Source of the DNA: Ornithinibacillus scapharcae TW25
Lineage (GTDB): Bacteria; Bacillota; Bacilli; Bacillales; Amphibacillaceae
Length of the DNA stretch: 64,000 nt
Direction of reading: 5' to 3'
NCBI RefSeq assembly: GCF_000190475.1
Contig: NZ_AEWH01000006.1
Location: forward strand, 186,001-250,000
Part shown: positions 8,076 to 17,411 of the stretch, piece by piece
How positions within the stretch are numbered: the first letter of the stretch is position 1
How the letters are laid out: every line of letters starts with the position of its first letter
The notes under the pieces: model-generated
The model's input: only the letters and a program-made list of their open reading frames with translations
Database searches by the model: none
Told to the model about the DNA's origin: nothing
Program-made: the position numbers and the translations under genes

Positions 8076-10073
8076 ATGGCTAAACGTGCAATCTCAACAG
8101 AAGATTTTATGAAATTAGAAGTATTTAGTGATCCACAATTATCACCTGATGGAAATACATATGCATATGTATCGACCACAATCAATGATAAAAAAGAATA
8201 TGAGTCTCATTTATTTGTACAACAAATTGAGAGTAAAGAAACGAAACGTTGGACTTTTGGTCATGACAAAAATAGTAACCCACGATTCTCTCCAGACGGG
8301 AAAGCTGTTGTATTCCAGTCCAATCGAAGTGGTGTACAACAACTATGGTTATTATCACTTGATGGCGGTGAAGCTAGACAACTTACCACATTTAAGAATG
8401 GAGCGGTCAATCCAGAATGGTCTAAGGATGGAAAGTACATTTTCTTCACAGCAACATTAGAAGCAGATGAAGATGTTAGCAACCAAGAAGAGATGTCAAA
8501 AGAAGAGCGCCAAAAAGAAAAAGAAGAAAAAAGCAAGAAACCTCTAATTGTAAAAAACTTAAAATATAAATCAGATGCACAAGGATTCCTAGACGAAAAG
8601 AAATCCCATATCGTGCAATATGATATAGAGACGGAAACTTTTACGCTATTAACTAGTGGAGATTATCATTATAATTATCTTGATATCTCACCAGATGGTT
8701 CGACTATTCTATTTGTAGCAAATATAAGAGAAGATGCTGATTACGAGCTAAAAAGCGATATATATACTTTAGATACTGCAACAAAAGCGATAACTAGACT
8801 GACAGACGGAAATGGTTCTTATTATACGGCTCGCTTCTCTCCAAGTGGGAATAAGATTGCTTACCTGGGGCATCAACAGGAGTACTTAAATGCAACATTA
8901 ACAGAACTATTTATTTTTGATATCCAATCAAAGGAACATACATGTCTAAGTAAGGATTGGGATTTTCAAATTGGGGATTTAATTGTTGGAGATACTCGTT
9001 TGGGTAGTTCGGAAAATGGCCCAATATGGTCTAGTGATGAAAATCGTGTGTTTTTCATTGGCTCTGATTTAGGAGCTACCAATCTTTATGAAGCAAATCT
9101 TAATGGAGAGTTAAAACAACTTTATGCGGTGGACAGCCATGTATTTGGTTTTTCATATAACCCGAAAACAGAAAACTTTGTAGTCGGTGTAAGTACCCCA
9201 ACAAATCCATGTAACTTCTACCTTCTTAATTCAAACGGAAGAGAAGTGCAGCTTACAGACGCTAACAACGAATTTCTTAATGAGGTAGCAGTAGGATCAC
9301 CAGAGCCAGTTACATTTGAAGCGGAGGATGGCTGGGATATCCATGGTTGGTTATTAAAACCTTATGGATTTGAAGAAGGCAAAAAGTATCCATTCGTACT
9401 AGAAATCCATGGTGGACCACATACGATGTATGGACAGACATTTTTCCATGAAATGCAGTTACTTGCGGCTAAAGGATATGTAGTACTATATACGAATCCA
9501 CGTGGTAGTTATGGATATGGACAAGAATTTGTTAATGCTTGTCGAGGTGATTATGGTGGTGGCGACTACAGGGACCTAATGTCTGCAGTTGATTATGCAC
9601 TCGAAACATATGACTTCATTGATAAGGACCGCTTAGGGGTAACAGGTGGAAGCTATGGTGGCTTTATGACCAACTGGATTGTAGGACATACAAATCGCTT
9701 CAAAGCTGCAGTAACTCAGCGTTCCATTAGTAACTGGTTGAGCTTCTATGGAGTAAGTGACATTGGTTATTTCTTTAATAAATGGCAACATGGATATGAT
9801 TTATTAGAGGATCCGAAAGCACTATGGGAAATCTCTCCATTAAAGTATGCAGATCAAGTGGAAACACCAATCCTTATCTTACATGGAGAAGTGGATTATC
9901 GTTGCCCTATTGAACAAGCTGAGCAATTCTATGTAACATTAAAACATCTTAAGAAAGAAACAGAATTTGTACGCTTCCCTGGTGCAAACCACGAGTTAAG
10001 TCGTAGCGGAAAACCAGAAATGCGTGTAGAACGCCTAAACCAAATTTGTGGTTGGTTTGATAGATATTTATAG
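8076..10073 (+). CDS. S9 family prolyl oligopeptidase-like peptidase (YuxL-like)
   Basis: Serine peptidase of family S9 (665 residues), probably an acylaminoacyl- or dipeptidyl-type peptidase acting on short peptides in the cytosol; there is no signal peptide. The N-terminal 400 residues form a WD40-like beta-propeller (repeated SPDG motifs such as LSPDGNTYAY, FSPDGKAVVF, ISPDGSTILF). The C-terminal alpha/beta-hydrolase domain has the nucleophile Ser526 in GGSYGGF, Asp607 in HGEVDYRCP and His639 in GANHELSR. A highly charged insertion (roughly 125-155, rich in Glu and Lys) interrupts the propeller. Strong ribosome binding site GTGGAGGT. Exact specificity cannot be read from sequence. Confidence 0.93.
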   Translation: MAKRAISTEDFMKLEVFSDPQLSPDGNTYAYVSTTINDKKEYESHLFVQQIESKETKRWTFGHDKNSNPRFSPDGKAVVFQSNRSGVQQLWLLSLDGGEARQLTTFKNGAVNPEWSKDGKYIFFTATLEADEDVSNQEEMSKEERQKEKEEKSKKPLIVKNLKYKSDAQGFLDEKKSHIVQYDIETETFTLLTSGDYHYNYLDISPDGSTILFVANIREDADYELKSDIYTLDTATKAITRLTDGNGSYYTARFSPSGNKIAYLGHQQEYLNATLTELFIFDIQSKEHTCLSKDWDFQIGDLIVGDTRLGSSENGPIWSSDENRVFFIGSDLGATNLYEANLNGELKQLYAVDSHVFGFSYNPKTENFVVGVSTPTNPCNFYLLNSNGREVQLTDANNEFLNEVAVGSPEPVTFEAEDGWDIHGWLLKPYGFEEGKKYPFVLEIHGGPHTMYGQTFFHEMQLLAAKGYVVLYTNPRGSYGYGQEFVNACRGDYGGGDYRDLMSAVDYALETYDFIDKDRLGVTGGSYGGFMTNWIVGHTNRFKAAVTQRSISNWLSFYGVSDIGYFFNKWQHGYDLLEDPKALWEISPLKYADQVETPILILHGEVDYRCPIEQAEQFYVTLKHLKKETEFVRFPGANHELSRSGKPEMRVERLNQICGWFDRYL

Positions 10074-10084
10074 AATTAATAACA

Positions 10085-10114
10085 GAGGCCCAGACAAATC
10101 AGTCTGGGCCTTCT
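10085..10114. terminator. Terminator between convergent genes
   Basis: GAGGCCCAGAC / GTCTGGGCCTT hairpin between the S9 peptidase gene and the convergent hydrolase gene; it can serve both. Confidence 0.85.
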
Positions 10115-11074
10115 CTAATTACTTTCCAAATGCTCGTTTAAAAACGTATTTATTACTTCAACATACCTTTCCTCATCCATTACAAAGGACTCGCCGTGAT
10201 TCGCCCCTTCAAAAGTAACAATTTCAGCCTCACTTTTCGTATTTTCATATAGCTCGTGGGTCATTTCCGTTGGAACAAATGTATCGGCATCCCCGGTAAT
10301 ATATAATACAGGAACATCAATCTTCTTCACCTGCTTCAATGTTGACGCTTCTGTAAATGAATACCCTGCCTTCGCCTTCGTCACGAGACTTGTAGAATGA
10401 ATAAAAGGGAATGGTGGAAGATTAAACATTCTCTTAATCTGATAAGAGAATAAATCTTGAACACTGGTATAAGGGCTGTCTGCGACAACAACCTTCACAT
10501 TATCCGGTAGCTCTTCCCCAGCTGTCATGAGAACGGTCGCTGCCCCCATCGAAAGACCATGGAGTATAATTTCTGTATCGGCTCCTAGCTTTTCAACCAA
10601 TAGATTAATCCAGTCCACATAATCCAATCGATCTGGCCAGCCAAAACCGTAATAGTCCCCTTCACTTCTACCATGACCTCTGGAATCAGCTGTAAAGAAA
10701 TGATAGCCTAATTCCTCATAATAGTGTTGACCATATAACCCCATATCACTGCCTCTACCCAAGTATCCATGTGCAGCAATTACTAGCTTGTTTGTTGGCT
10801 CTTTCGCTTCCAGAAAATAACCTTGTAAAAGAAGGCCATCTCGTGAAGTCATCTCCATTAATTCAAACTCCTGATTGGCTACCCAATCACGCCAGCCACC
10901 CTCTAGTAGAACATTCATTGTTTCAGCCGAAACCTCTAGATCCTTATTTCCACTCAAGAAATCTTTCTGTCCTCGACTAATTGCCAAGCTATAGAAATAA
11001 AAACTTGCAATAACATCTATTAATAAAAGAACGACAAATAGTCCTATTCCTATTTTAAGTACCTTTTTCTTCAC
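10115..11074 (-). CDS. Membrane-anchored alpha/beta hydrolase (YqkD-like)
   Basis: Hydrolase of 319 residues with an N-terminal signal anchor (residues 5-29, hydrophobic), so the catalytic domain should face the outside. The catalytic triad can be placed as Ser175 (HGLSMG), Asp264 (GDADTFVP) and His293 (GANHGES); the oxyanion motif is HGYLGRG. The family includes cephalosporin-deacetylase-like and serine-aminopeptidase-like enzymes, and the substrate is unknown. A clear paralogue of the same layout lies at 25013-25969, with SRGHGRSEGDYYGFGW matching ARGHGESEGDYIGYGW. Start is GTG at 11074. It stands alone between a terminator and the ABC exporter genes. Confidence 0.88.
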   Translation of the reverse strand: MKKKVLKIGIGLFVVLLLIDVIASFYFYSLAISRGQKDFLSGNKDLEVSAETMNVLLEGGWRDWVANQEFELMEMTSRDGLLLQGYFLEAKEPTNKLVIAAHGYLGRGSDMGLYGQHYYEELGYHFFTADSRGHGRSEGDYYGFGWPDRLDYVDWINLLVEKLGADTEIILHGLSMGAATVLMTAGEELPDNVKVVVADSPYTSVQDLFSYQIKRMFNLPPFPFIHSTSLVTKAKAGYSFTEASTLKQVKKIDVPVLYITGDADTFVPTEMTHELYENTKSEAEIVTFEGANHGESFVMDEERYVEVINTFLNEHLESN

Positions 11075-11214
11075 CTTTCTTCCCCCTAGATGTGTAACTC
11101 TTGTTGTCTATAATACTATTATACTAGAAATATTCACACAAAATTAATAATTTTTCTGGTATATATTTGAAAAAAAGATTGATTACCATCAAGGCAATCA
11201 ACCTATAAATTTCT

Positions 11215-12324
11215 TTAGATATGTCTTCTTTCCATTAAATGTATTCCTAATCCCATTAACACCACTCCCATCAAGATGAGGATGCTAATTGGCACTAACA
11301 ATTCTGGTAGTGAGTAGCCATATACCGCTGAACCAGTTAATATTTCCATTCCATATGTTAGAGGATTTATTTTAGAAAGGGCTAACAATGCCTCGGATTC
11401 AACTATCTCAATTGGCCAATAAGCTCCCCCTATCATCGCCATACTTACTGAAACAATTGGTAGCACCGCATTAAATTGTTGCACCTTCTTGACTAAAGCG
11501 GTGATCAAAATAGCCAATGAAACGATGGCAAATACGTAAGGAATTAGTAACAATAACGTTTCGAAAAAAGCACCATGAAAATTCACCCCAATTATATACC
11601 GAAATGTTAAGAAAATAACCAACACCTGTACATAGCCCATGAAAAAGCTATAAAGTAAATTCGCTATATACATTTCCCACTTTTTCAATGGGGAAAGAAT
11701 CATCCGATCCCATATTCCTTCTTTTTTCTCAACCAAGATTGGTAACACATTATAAGCGATGGTATAGATAACAAAGAATAACGAAAAGCCAAATACTCTG
11801 TGTAAAGAATTATCGTAGACAAAAGCTCCCTCCCCTCGGAAGGTTGCTGTCTGTACATCAAATATAGGATTTTCGAGTGCAGTATCTAGTTTCGCTAGTA
11901 TAAAATCTGAATCCTTGTTGTTCTGATTTGCAAGCTCAACAATTCTTTCTCGCTCAGCCTTATCCTGATATACACTAGAAATCATCTCATTTACTAACTC
12001 CGTATTAAAAGAATCTACCCCAACGATAATCTCGAAATCATCTTCGTGTAATATAACGCCATTCTCCGCATTTCCTTTTTCAATCTTCTCGAGCAATTGT
12101 TCTTCGGACATCCAACTAAATTGAAAAGCGTCCTGTTTCACTAGCTGTTTTCCAATGTAGGAATCCTTTATGGTTTCATCACTCGAATAAACTGGTATAA
12201 AGGCTTTATCAACACCCGCACCACCAAAAATCAAAGCAAATATTAGTGACATTCCAGTAAAAGTGACAAAGGTCCAAGGATTACGGATAAATGATTTGAA
12301 TTTTGCTTGTAGTATTCCAATCAT
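11215..12324 (-). CDS. ABC-2 type transporter permease, second subunit
   Basis: Integral membrane subunit (369 residues) of an ABC-2 exporter. It has one N-terminal helix (TFVTFTGMSLIFALIFGG), a large extracytoplasmic domain (about 45-180), then five helices from FSLFFVIYTIAYNVLPI to ISILILMGVVLMGLGI. The start ATG at 12324 overlaps the stop of the preceding permease gene (ATGA), with GAGAGGAG upstream, so the two are coupled. The upstream in-frame start at 12351 lies deep in the neighbouring gene and is less likely. It should form a heterodimeric channel with the gene at 12321-13574, energised by the ATPase at 13587-14519. Confidence 0.9.
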   Translation of the reverse strand: MIGILQAKFKSFIRNPWTFVTFTGMSLIFALIFGGAGVDKAFIPVYSSDETIKDSYIGKQLVKQDAFQFSWMSEEQLLEKIEKGNAENGVILHEDDFEIIVGVDSFNTELVNEMISSVYQDKAERERIVELANQNNKDSDFILAKLDTALENPIFDVQTATFRGEGAFVYDNSLHRVFGFSLFFVIYTIAYNVLPILVEKKEGIWDRMILSPLKKWEMYIANLLYSFFMGYVQVLVIFLTFRYIIGVNFHGAFFETLLLLIPYVFAIVSLAILITALVKKVQQFNAVLPIVSVSMAMIGGAYWPIEIVESEALLALSKINPLTYGMEILTGSAVYGYSLPELLVPISILILMGVVLMGLGIHLMERRHI

Positions 12325-13574
12325 GCCGACACTCCTCTCTTTGGAAAACATAGGACGGCAATAAGAATCATGATCATCCCAAAGCCTACTAAAAATAATA
12401 GGTTTTCACTGATTGCAGCAATGTTCTCCCCTCTTAAAATACTGATATATGCTGATAATCCAGAACCGTTTGGCGTCATATTCCCCATTGATTGGATTGC
12501 TGGTACATAATCTCCTATCGGAAAGAAGCTACCACCTAATACAGATAGTAGGATAACGATAATATTCATAAAGAAATTCGTGATCATTTCTGAGTTCAAT
12601 TTATAGTTCAATGCTGACAGAAATACAGTAAGACCACCTACCGCAAAGGAAAATGCTACTGTAACCAATAAAAATAAACCTACGTCAGGCCAGCTAATCC
12701 CAAACACGAGCCAAGAAAATGCAAAGATTACAATCGCCTGTATAAAGGAGAATATCATCCCTGTTAAAAATACCCCTGTAAAGTAAACCCATCTTGAAAC
12801 ATCTGCCAAAATAATCCGATTAAATACGCCGATTTGTTTCTCATGAAAAGCATAATAACTGATGGCTCCTGCAATGAATAGGACATTCATGACTACCATG
12901 CCTATCGTATAGTAGGAAGTAGCCTCGATTGGATTTTTTTCATTCACAGTAACAATCTCAGCTTTCATTTCTTCCACAGCCAATTCTGAGAGTTGAATAC
13001 CTTGTTGCGCTAAGAAATTTTGCTTTGTAAACTGATTCTGCATCTGTGTTAGAAAGCTAGCTATAATACTTGTACCTACTTGCTTTTCTTCATTATACGT
13101 TACCTTAAGAGTTGGAGCGGTACCCCCAACAATCATGGTAGTTAACAAGTCATAAGAAAAATTCTTGGGCACTTCAATAACCGCTGTATACGAATCATCC
13201 TTGATTATTTCATTTCGTTCAGAAGGTTTTAGGTACTCTACTTCGATAAAATCACGAACTTCTTCACTATCGAAAACCGACTTGATAGTGGAGACTGGCA
13301 ACATGTTTCCTAAATTGGCCTCTATTTCCGCAAAAGCTTCAACTGGAAGCTGCTCTTTTACATCAGCTAAAAATGCCTTTACTTGCTCTTCTTCACCTTC
13401 CGACTCTAAAAAAGCAATTTTCAAGGAAAGTGGAGAAGAACTTCCATTCATCATTCCACTTAAAGCTGTGCCTAGAATCATTACTAGAATAATCGGTAAC
13501 GCAATAAGAAGGAGTAATTGTTGTGGGTTACGTAAAAACAATAAACCTTGTTTTTTAATAATCTGCCATATCAC
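12321..13574 (-). CDS. ABC-2 type transporter permease, first subunit
   Basis: Permease of 417 residues with the same design as its partner: N-terminal helix (LLLLIALPIILVMILGTAL), long extracytoplasmic region up to about residue 220, then a cluster of five to six helices including VVMNVLFIAGAISYYAF and FFMNIIVILLSVLGGSFFP. Starts at GTG 13574, twelve bases after the ATPase stop. Resembles YhgE/Pip-like or Bacillus YvfS-type permeases. The exported substrate (drug, peptide, or lipid) cannot be read from the sequence. Confidence 0.9.
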   Translation of the reverse strand: MIWQIIKKQGLLFLRNPQQLLLLIALPIILVMILGTALSGMMNGSSSPLSLKIAFLESEGEEEQVKAFLADVKEQLPVEAFAEIEANLGNMLPVSTIKSVFDSEEVRDFIEVEYLKPSERNEIIKDDSYTAVIEVPKNFSYDLLTTMIVGGTAPTLKVTYNEEKQVGTSIIASFLTQMQNQFTKQNFLAQQGIQLSELAVEEMKAEIVTVNEKNPIEATSYYTIGMVVMNVLFIAGAISYYAFHEKQIGVFNRIILADVSRWVYFTGVFLTGMIFSFIQAIVIFAFSWLVFGISWPDVGLFLLVTVAFSFAVGGLTVFLSALNYKLNSEMITNFFMNIIVILLSVLGGSFFPIGDYVPAIQSMGNMTPNGSGLSAYISILRGENIAAISENLLFLVGFGMIMILIAVLCFPKRGVSA

Positions 13575-13586
13575 AGTCCCTCACCC

Positions 13587-14519
13587 CTAATCCCGTAAGG
13601 CTCTTCCTGTTAAATGTAAAAACACATCCTCCAGGGTTGGTGTTTTATTATCTACTGAGACCAAATCCAGTTTTGTAGATTCGGCTAGTTTAATAATTTC
13701 AGAGAATGCCTTCGTTTCTCGAGGCACAAGTATGGTTACTTCCTTCTCCCCAATAGTTACTCGATTTGTCATAGGATGTTGCTCTAATGCTTCAATAAAG
13801 GCATCATTCAACCTTTCTACTGTAATGGATATTGTGTTTTCAGAGGAAAGAATCTGTTTAATTTCATCTTTCGTTCCCGCGGCAATAAGATTACCTTTAT
13901 CCATGATATAAATACGATCACATAAAAACTCTACTTCTTCCATATAATGGCTTGTATATAGGACCGTCATTTGTCTCTCTTCATTAAAACGCTTCACTGT
14001 TTCTAAAATATAACTTCTTGATTGCGGATCAATCCCAACTGTTGGTTCATCCATGATTAATAATTCCGGGTCATGCAACATAGCAACACCAATATTGAGC
14101 CTACGTTTCATCCCACCAGAGAATTTTTTAACAATATCTTTCTTTCTGTCACGAAGTCCGATTTGCTCCAGAACTTCATCCACTTTTCGGGATAACTCTT
14201 TACCACTCAATTGATAAATTCGACCAAAAAACATGAGATTTTCTTCTGCAGTCAAATCCTCATACAAGGCGATATCTTGAGGAACCATCCCGACTATTTT
14301 TCGAAATGCTGACGGATTTTTCAAGATACTTTTATTTTGGTATAGTACGTCACCGCTTGTCGGCTCTATTAAGGAAGATAACATCGATATGGCAGTTGAT
14401 TTTCCTGCACCATTTGGGCCTAGCAATCCAATTATCTCTCCTTTTTCGATAAACATATTTAAGTTTTTCACAGCGTACATTTGTTTAAATCTTTTCGATA
14501 AGTTTACTAATTCAATCAT
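13587..14519 (-). CDS. ABC transporter ATP-binding protein (DrrA-like)
   Basis: Nucleotide-binding subunit (310 residues). Seen: Walker A GPNGAGKST near residue 35, Q-loop VPQDIALYEDL, signature FSGGMKRRLNIG, Walker B LLIMDEPTVGID, and the switch histidine in YTSHYMEEV. The C-terminal 70 residues form the DUF4162-like tail common in drug and antibiotic exporters. First gene of a three-gene exporter unit. The leader contains a perfect palindrome (14602-14615). A ctaG-like gene and a two-component system lie upstream on the same strand. Confidence 0.95.
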   Translation of the reverse strand: MIELVNLSKRFKQMYAVKNLNMFIEKGEIIGLLGPNGAGKSTAISMLSSLIEPTSGDVLYQNKSILKNPSAFRKIVGMVPQDIALYEDLTAEENLMFFGRIYQLSGKELSRKVDEVLEQIGLRDRKKDIVKKFSGGMKRRLNIGVAMLHDPELLIMDEPTVGIDPQSRSYILETVKRFNEERQMTVLYTSHYMEEVEFLCDRIYIMDKGNLIAAGTKDEIKQILSSENTISITVERLNDAFIEALEQHPMTNRVTIGEKEVTILVPRETKAFSEIIKLAESTKLDLVSVDNKTPTLEDVFLHLTGRALRD

Positions 14520-14601
14520 TCGTATCTCCTCCTAATGTAAGGATACGTTATCTACAAGACACATCCTACTACCGTAAGTCATTAGATCTGATCTATTCGA
14601 T

Positions 14602-14615
14602 ATGACTTAAGTCAT
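14602..14615. promoter_or_regulatory. Palindromic candidate operator before the ABC exporter operon
   Basis: Perfect 14-bp palindrome ATGACTTAAGTCAT, with a second half-site (ATGACTTA on the minus strand, about 14578-14585) roughly 30 bp closer to the ATPase start. Position and symmetry suggest a regulator site, possibly for the nearby LuxR-type response regulator. That link is inference. Confidence 0.4.
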
Positions 14616-14627
14616 TTTGTATATTTT

Positions 14628-14660
14628 AAAAAGGATTAAGCATATGCTCAATCCTTTTTC
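14628..14660 (-). terminator. Terminator at the end of the ctaG-like gene
   Basis: AAAAAGGATT / AATCCTTTTT stem overlapping the stop codon of the ctaG-like gene. On the minus strand it is followed by T residues. Confidence 0.7.
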
Positions 14661-15442
14661 TTAGACTTTATAATGAATGAAGCTATAAAACTAATGAATC
14701 CTGCTATTATCCAAATAACGCCTCCTAGATGTTGTTCTGGGATTGGTTGGAACGGTAATATGAGTAGTACTAGTTCCTCCGAGATTTGCTGACCAGGTGG
14801 TAGACATACTTGCAGAGCTTGTGTGAACGTATCTAAGTCTGTATAGGCGTGGTATAAAACATCCTTCGACAACATCAGTATAATGCCTAGTGGAATAATC
14901 CCTAGTACACAAAATAAGTGGTAATACAAAAGTTGTTTCTTACCTGGAATCGGAATAAGTGTACCCCATAGAAGCATTGCACTACCAAATAAAAGGAATA
15001 AATAAATATAATTCCCATAAAGGTCTACTCTTGCTTGATCAAATATTGGCGGATAATGATATGCATATAGCACAAGAAAGAATAAACTGATGGCTATATA
15101 TGGTCTAGACATGAATAATACTGATTTTTCCAACAGAGGTAATTTCTTAAACAGGTTATACTTCATTCCAATAACTAGTAATGGTGGTGCAATAAAACTA
15201 AGAATAATAACCTGGATAATATGCGCACTAAATTGAATCCTCCCAAAAATATTAAGAGGACTGCCAGCAGCTATGAATATCAAAACTAGCCCGAATAAGA
15301 ATGACACTTTACGCGTAAAGGAATGACCTTTCTCCTGAGGCAGTAAAAATAAATAGATAACGGCAGTAAATGCAATAAAAAGAAATACTCCAGCATTCCA
15401 TAAGGAGGAAAAAGGAAACTCCTCTAACATGATATCAAGCAT
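14648..15442 (-). CDS. ctaG: Cytochrome c oxidase assembly factor CtaG-like membrane protein
   Basis: Polytopic membrane protein of the Caa3_CtaG family (264 residues, about seven helices), required for assembly of caa3 oxidase in Bacillus. Seen: SLWNAGVFLFIAF at the start, ILSFIAPPLLVIGM, then histidines in YAYHYPPIFD and YYHLFCVLGIIPLG, near the membrane face where copper handling is proposed. The ATG at 15442 is chosen because AAGGGG precedes it; an upstream ATG would add 23 unlikely residues. The gene is not next to cta oxidase genes here, so it may be a second copy. The symbol is given for the family. Confidence 0.8.
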   Translation of the reverse strand: MLDIMLEEFPFSSLWNAGVFLFIAFTAVIYLFLLPQEKGHSFTRKVSFLFGLVLIFIAAGSPLNIFGRIQFSAHIIQVIILSFIAPPLLVIGMKYNLFKKLPLLEKSVLFMSRPYIAISLFFLVLYAYHYPPIFDQARVDLYGNYIYLFLLFGSAMLLWGTLIPIPGKKQLLYYHLFCVLGIIPLGIILMLSKDVLYHAYTDLDTFTQALQVCLPPGQQISEELVLLILPFQPIPEQHLGGVIWIIAGFISFIASFIIKSKKKD

Positions 15443-15541
15443 ATTGAACAACCCCTTACCTTTTCCATCTACTATTATTGTAAAGGATGAGGAAAACATA
15501 ATAACTAACAAATTATTACAATTTCATGAAGGCATCTTTAA

Positions 15542-16171
15542 TTAAATATCATGTTTCACAGCATAGATTGCTAGTTGTGTTCGATCACGCAATCCGGTTT
15601 TTTGTAGGATTTGTGTCATATGATTTTTAACCGTTCCTATTGATAAGAATAGCTCGTCTGCTATTTCCTTATTCGTCTTCCCCTCGCCTACTAATTTCAA
15701 AATGGATAACTCTCTCATAGTTAAATCTACTGTTACTTCTTCTTTTCGGGCATTTTGTAATAATTTTGGCATGACCTTTGCGGCTACCTCGTCATGAATC
15801 GCCATACCACCCTGCATACAGCTATACACTGCTTCAATCAATTTTTTCGAATCGGATGTCTTCAACAGAAAGCCGTTTGCACCTTCCTTTAATGCTTGGA
15901 CTGCGTATTCGTCATCATTGAACGTAGTTAGAATTAGGATTTTTACGTCAGGCCAATGTTTCTTGATATACCGAGTAGCTTCAATTCCATTCATAATTGG
16001 CATACGAACATCCATCATGATGAAATCCACCGTAAACTTCTGCAAAATCTCGATGGCCTGAGCGCCATTCTCCGCCTCATGCGTAACCGTTATATTCTTA
16101 TCCTGTTCTAAAATGACTTTTAACCCTTGTCTTACTATAGCTTGATCCTCCACTAATAAAATCCGCCACAT
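15542..16171 (-). CDS. Two-component response regulator, NarL/LuxR family
   Basis: Transcription factor of 209 residues. The receiver domain has the phosphoacceptor Asp54 (MMDVRMP), acidic pocket VEDQ and the lysine in LLKTSD. A GerE-type helix-turn-helix follows (LTMRELSILKLVGEGKTNKE) and ends the protein. It follows the histidine kinase gene by ten bases and is certainly its partner. Likely targets are the neighbouring ABC exporter or ctaG-like gene; this is inference from context. Confidence 0.95.
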   Translation of the reverse strand: MWRILLVEDQAIVRQGLKVILEQDKNITVTHEAENGAQAIEILQKFTVDFIMMDVRMPIMNGIEATRYIKKHWPDVKILILTTFNDDEYAVQALKEGANGFLLKTSDSKKLIEAVYSCMQGGMAIHDEVAAKVMPKLLQNARKEEVTVDLTMRELSILKLVGEGKTNKEIADELFLSIGTVKNHMTQILQKTGLRDRTQLAIYAVKHDI

Positions 16172-16181
16172 AAGCTTCCCC

Positions 16182-17264
16182 CTAATTTACTTTTGGAATT
16201 ATTCCTGATAAGTAGAATCGATCATCCTTTTGGAATACATCAAGTCTTCCATTAATCTCCTCTAATCGCTTTTGCATATTTGTTAAACCAAACCCAAAAA
16301 CAATTGGTTTCACCTTATATATAGCATTCGAGATTTCAAACGAAACATCCCCAATCGCAGACTTACCTAACACCACTCTTACCTCTCTAGATTGACCGTG
16401 TCTCATAGCATTTGTAAGAGCTTCTTGAATGACACGATATAAGACTACATTATTTTCATTGGAAAGAGGAACCGTCAGTACTCCTTGTTGAATCGTAAAC
16501 TGTACCACGATTTGGTTTTCCGCTTCTAATTTCCGAATCATATTAACAACTGTAGCAATACCTTCACTTTCCTCCGCCTGTAATGCCTTTACTGCCTGTC
16601 TTGTTTCCCCTAAACTTTCCTCTGCCATTTTCTTTAACTCACGGTATTCACTATTCTCAGATTGAATCGCTAGCATCTCTAATTTCATAATCAAAGCAGT
16701 TAAACGATGTCCAACCGAATCATGGATATCCCGCGCAATTCTGTTACGTTCCTCCACTCGGGCGTCTTGTTCAGCTAATAGATTAAATCGCTTGAGCTTT
16801 CGATATTCGACTAATAATTCCTCGTATAATCGTCGTTGTTCCTTCCAAGTTGTTTGAAAATGATTGGAGACTATTAGGATAAAAGAGATAAGTACAATAA
16901 CCACCAGAATCTCAATTGTATTTTCAGCTATAAACATACTGACTAACAAAGATAGAACTAAATTAAAGATGATGAATAGTTTTATAGATTTGGCATTTAA
17001 TCGTAATGAAGCAATAATCATCATATAGAGTAACAAGATAATCGTAATGAACAATTTTTCTGTTAACCAAATTCCATGCCCTACAATTATGAGGGAGATT
17101 AATATGTATAAATAAACCGAAGCTTGCTGTAAAGAAAGGAAAAAGAATACACCTATTGCTAGTGAGAAACTCATAATACTGAGCCCTATATTTTCACTAT
17201 ATTGAACTATCATATAAGACCATAGACCGACAAACACTATAAATCGCAACATGAAATATTTCAT
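16182..17264 (-). CDS. Sensor histidine kinase, HisKA_3 (NarL-type) family
   Basis: Membrane kinase of about 360 residues. Roughly six hydrophobic helices fill residues 1-135, with almost no extracellular loop, as in intramembrane or membrane-state sensors. A coiled linker follows, then the HisKA_3 dimerisation domain with the phosphorylated His in RDIHDSVGHRL and an HATPase_c domain (VIQEALTNAMRHG, GFGLTNMQKRL). A TTG three codons upstream is an alternative start. Similar architecture is seen in Bacillus YvfT- and DesK-type kinases that control ABC exporters or lipid genes, but orthology cannot be claimed. Confidence 0.92.
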   Translation of the reverse strand: MKYFMLRFIVFVGLWSYMIVQYSENIGLSIMSFSLAIGVFFFLSLQQASVYLYILISLIIVGHGIWLTEKLFITIILLLYMMIIASLRLNAKSIKLFIIFNLVLSLLVSMFIAENTIEILVVIVLISFILIVSNHFQTTWKEQRRLYEELLVEYRKLKRFNLLAEQDARVEERNRIARDIHDSVGHRLTALIMKLEMLAIQSENSEYRELKKMAEESLGETRQAVKALQAEESEGIATVVNMIRKLEAENQIVVQFTIQQGVLTVPLSNENNVVLYRVIQEALTNAMRHGQSREVRVVLGKSAIGDVSFEISNAIYKVKPIVFGFGLTNMQKRLEEINGRLDVFQKDDRFYLSGIIPKVN

Positions 17265-17411
17265 TATATCCAACTTTCTCGGAATCGTGTTATTTTAGAT
17301 TATCACCTCATATTCTATCATACGATGACAGCTTCTTAACTGGTTAATTTTATGGAAAGGAGGATATTCCGATTGTACTAACGAATAGTAATGAACAGAA
17401 GGAGGTATTTT

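Noticed and set aside
15542-17264. Assignment of the two-component pair as DesKR or LiaRS
   Set aside because: The architecture is similar, but no desaturase or liaF-like gene is present. Orthology cannot be shown from sequence alone.
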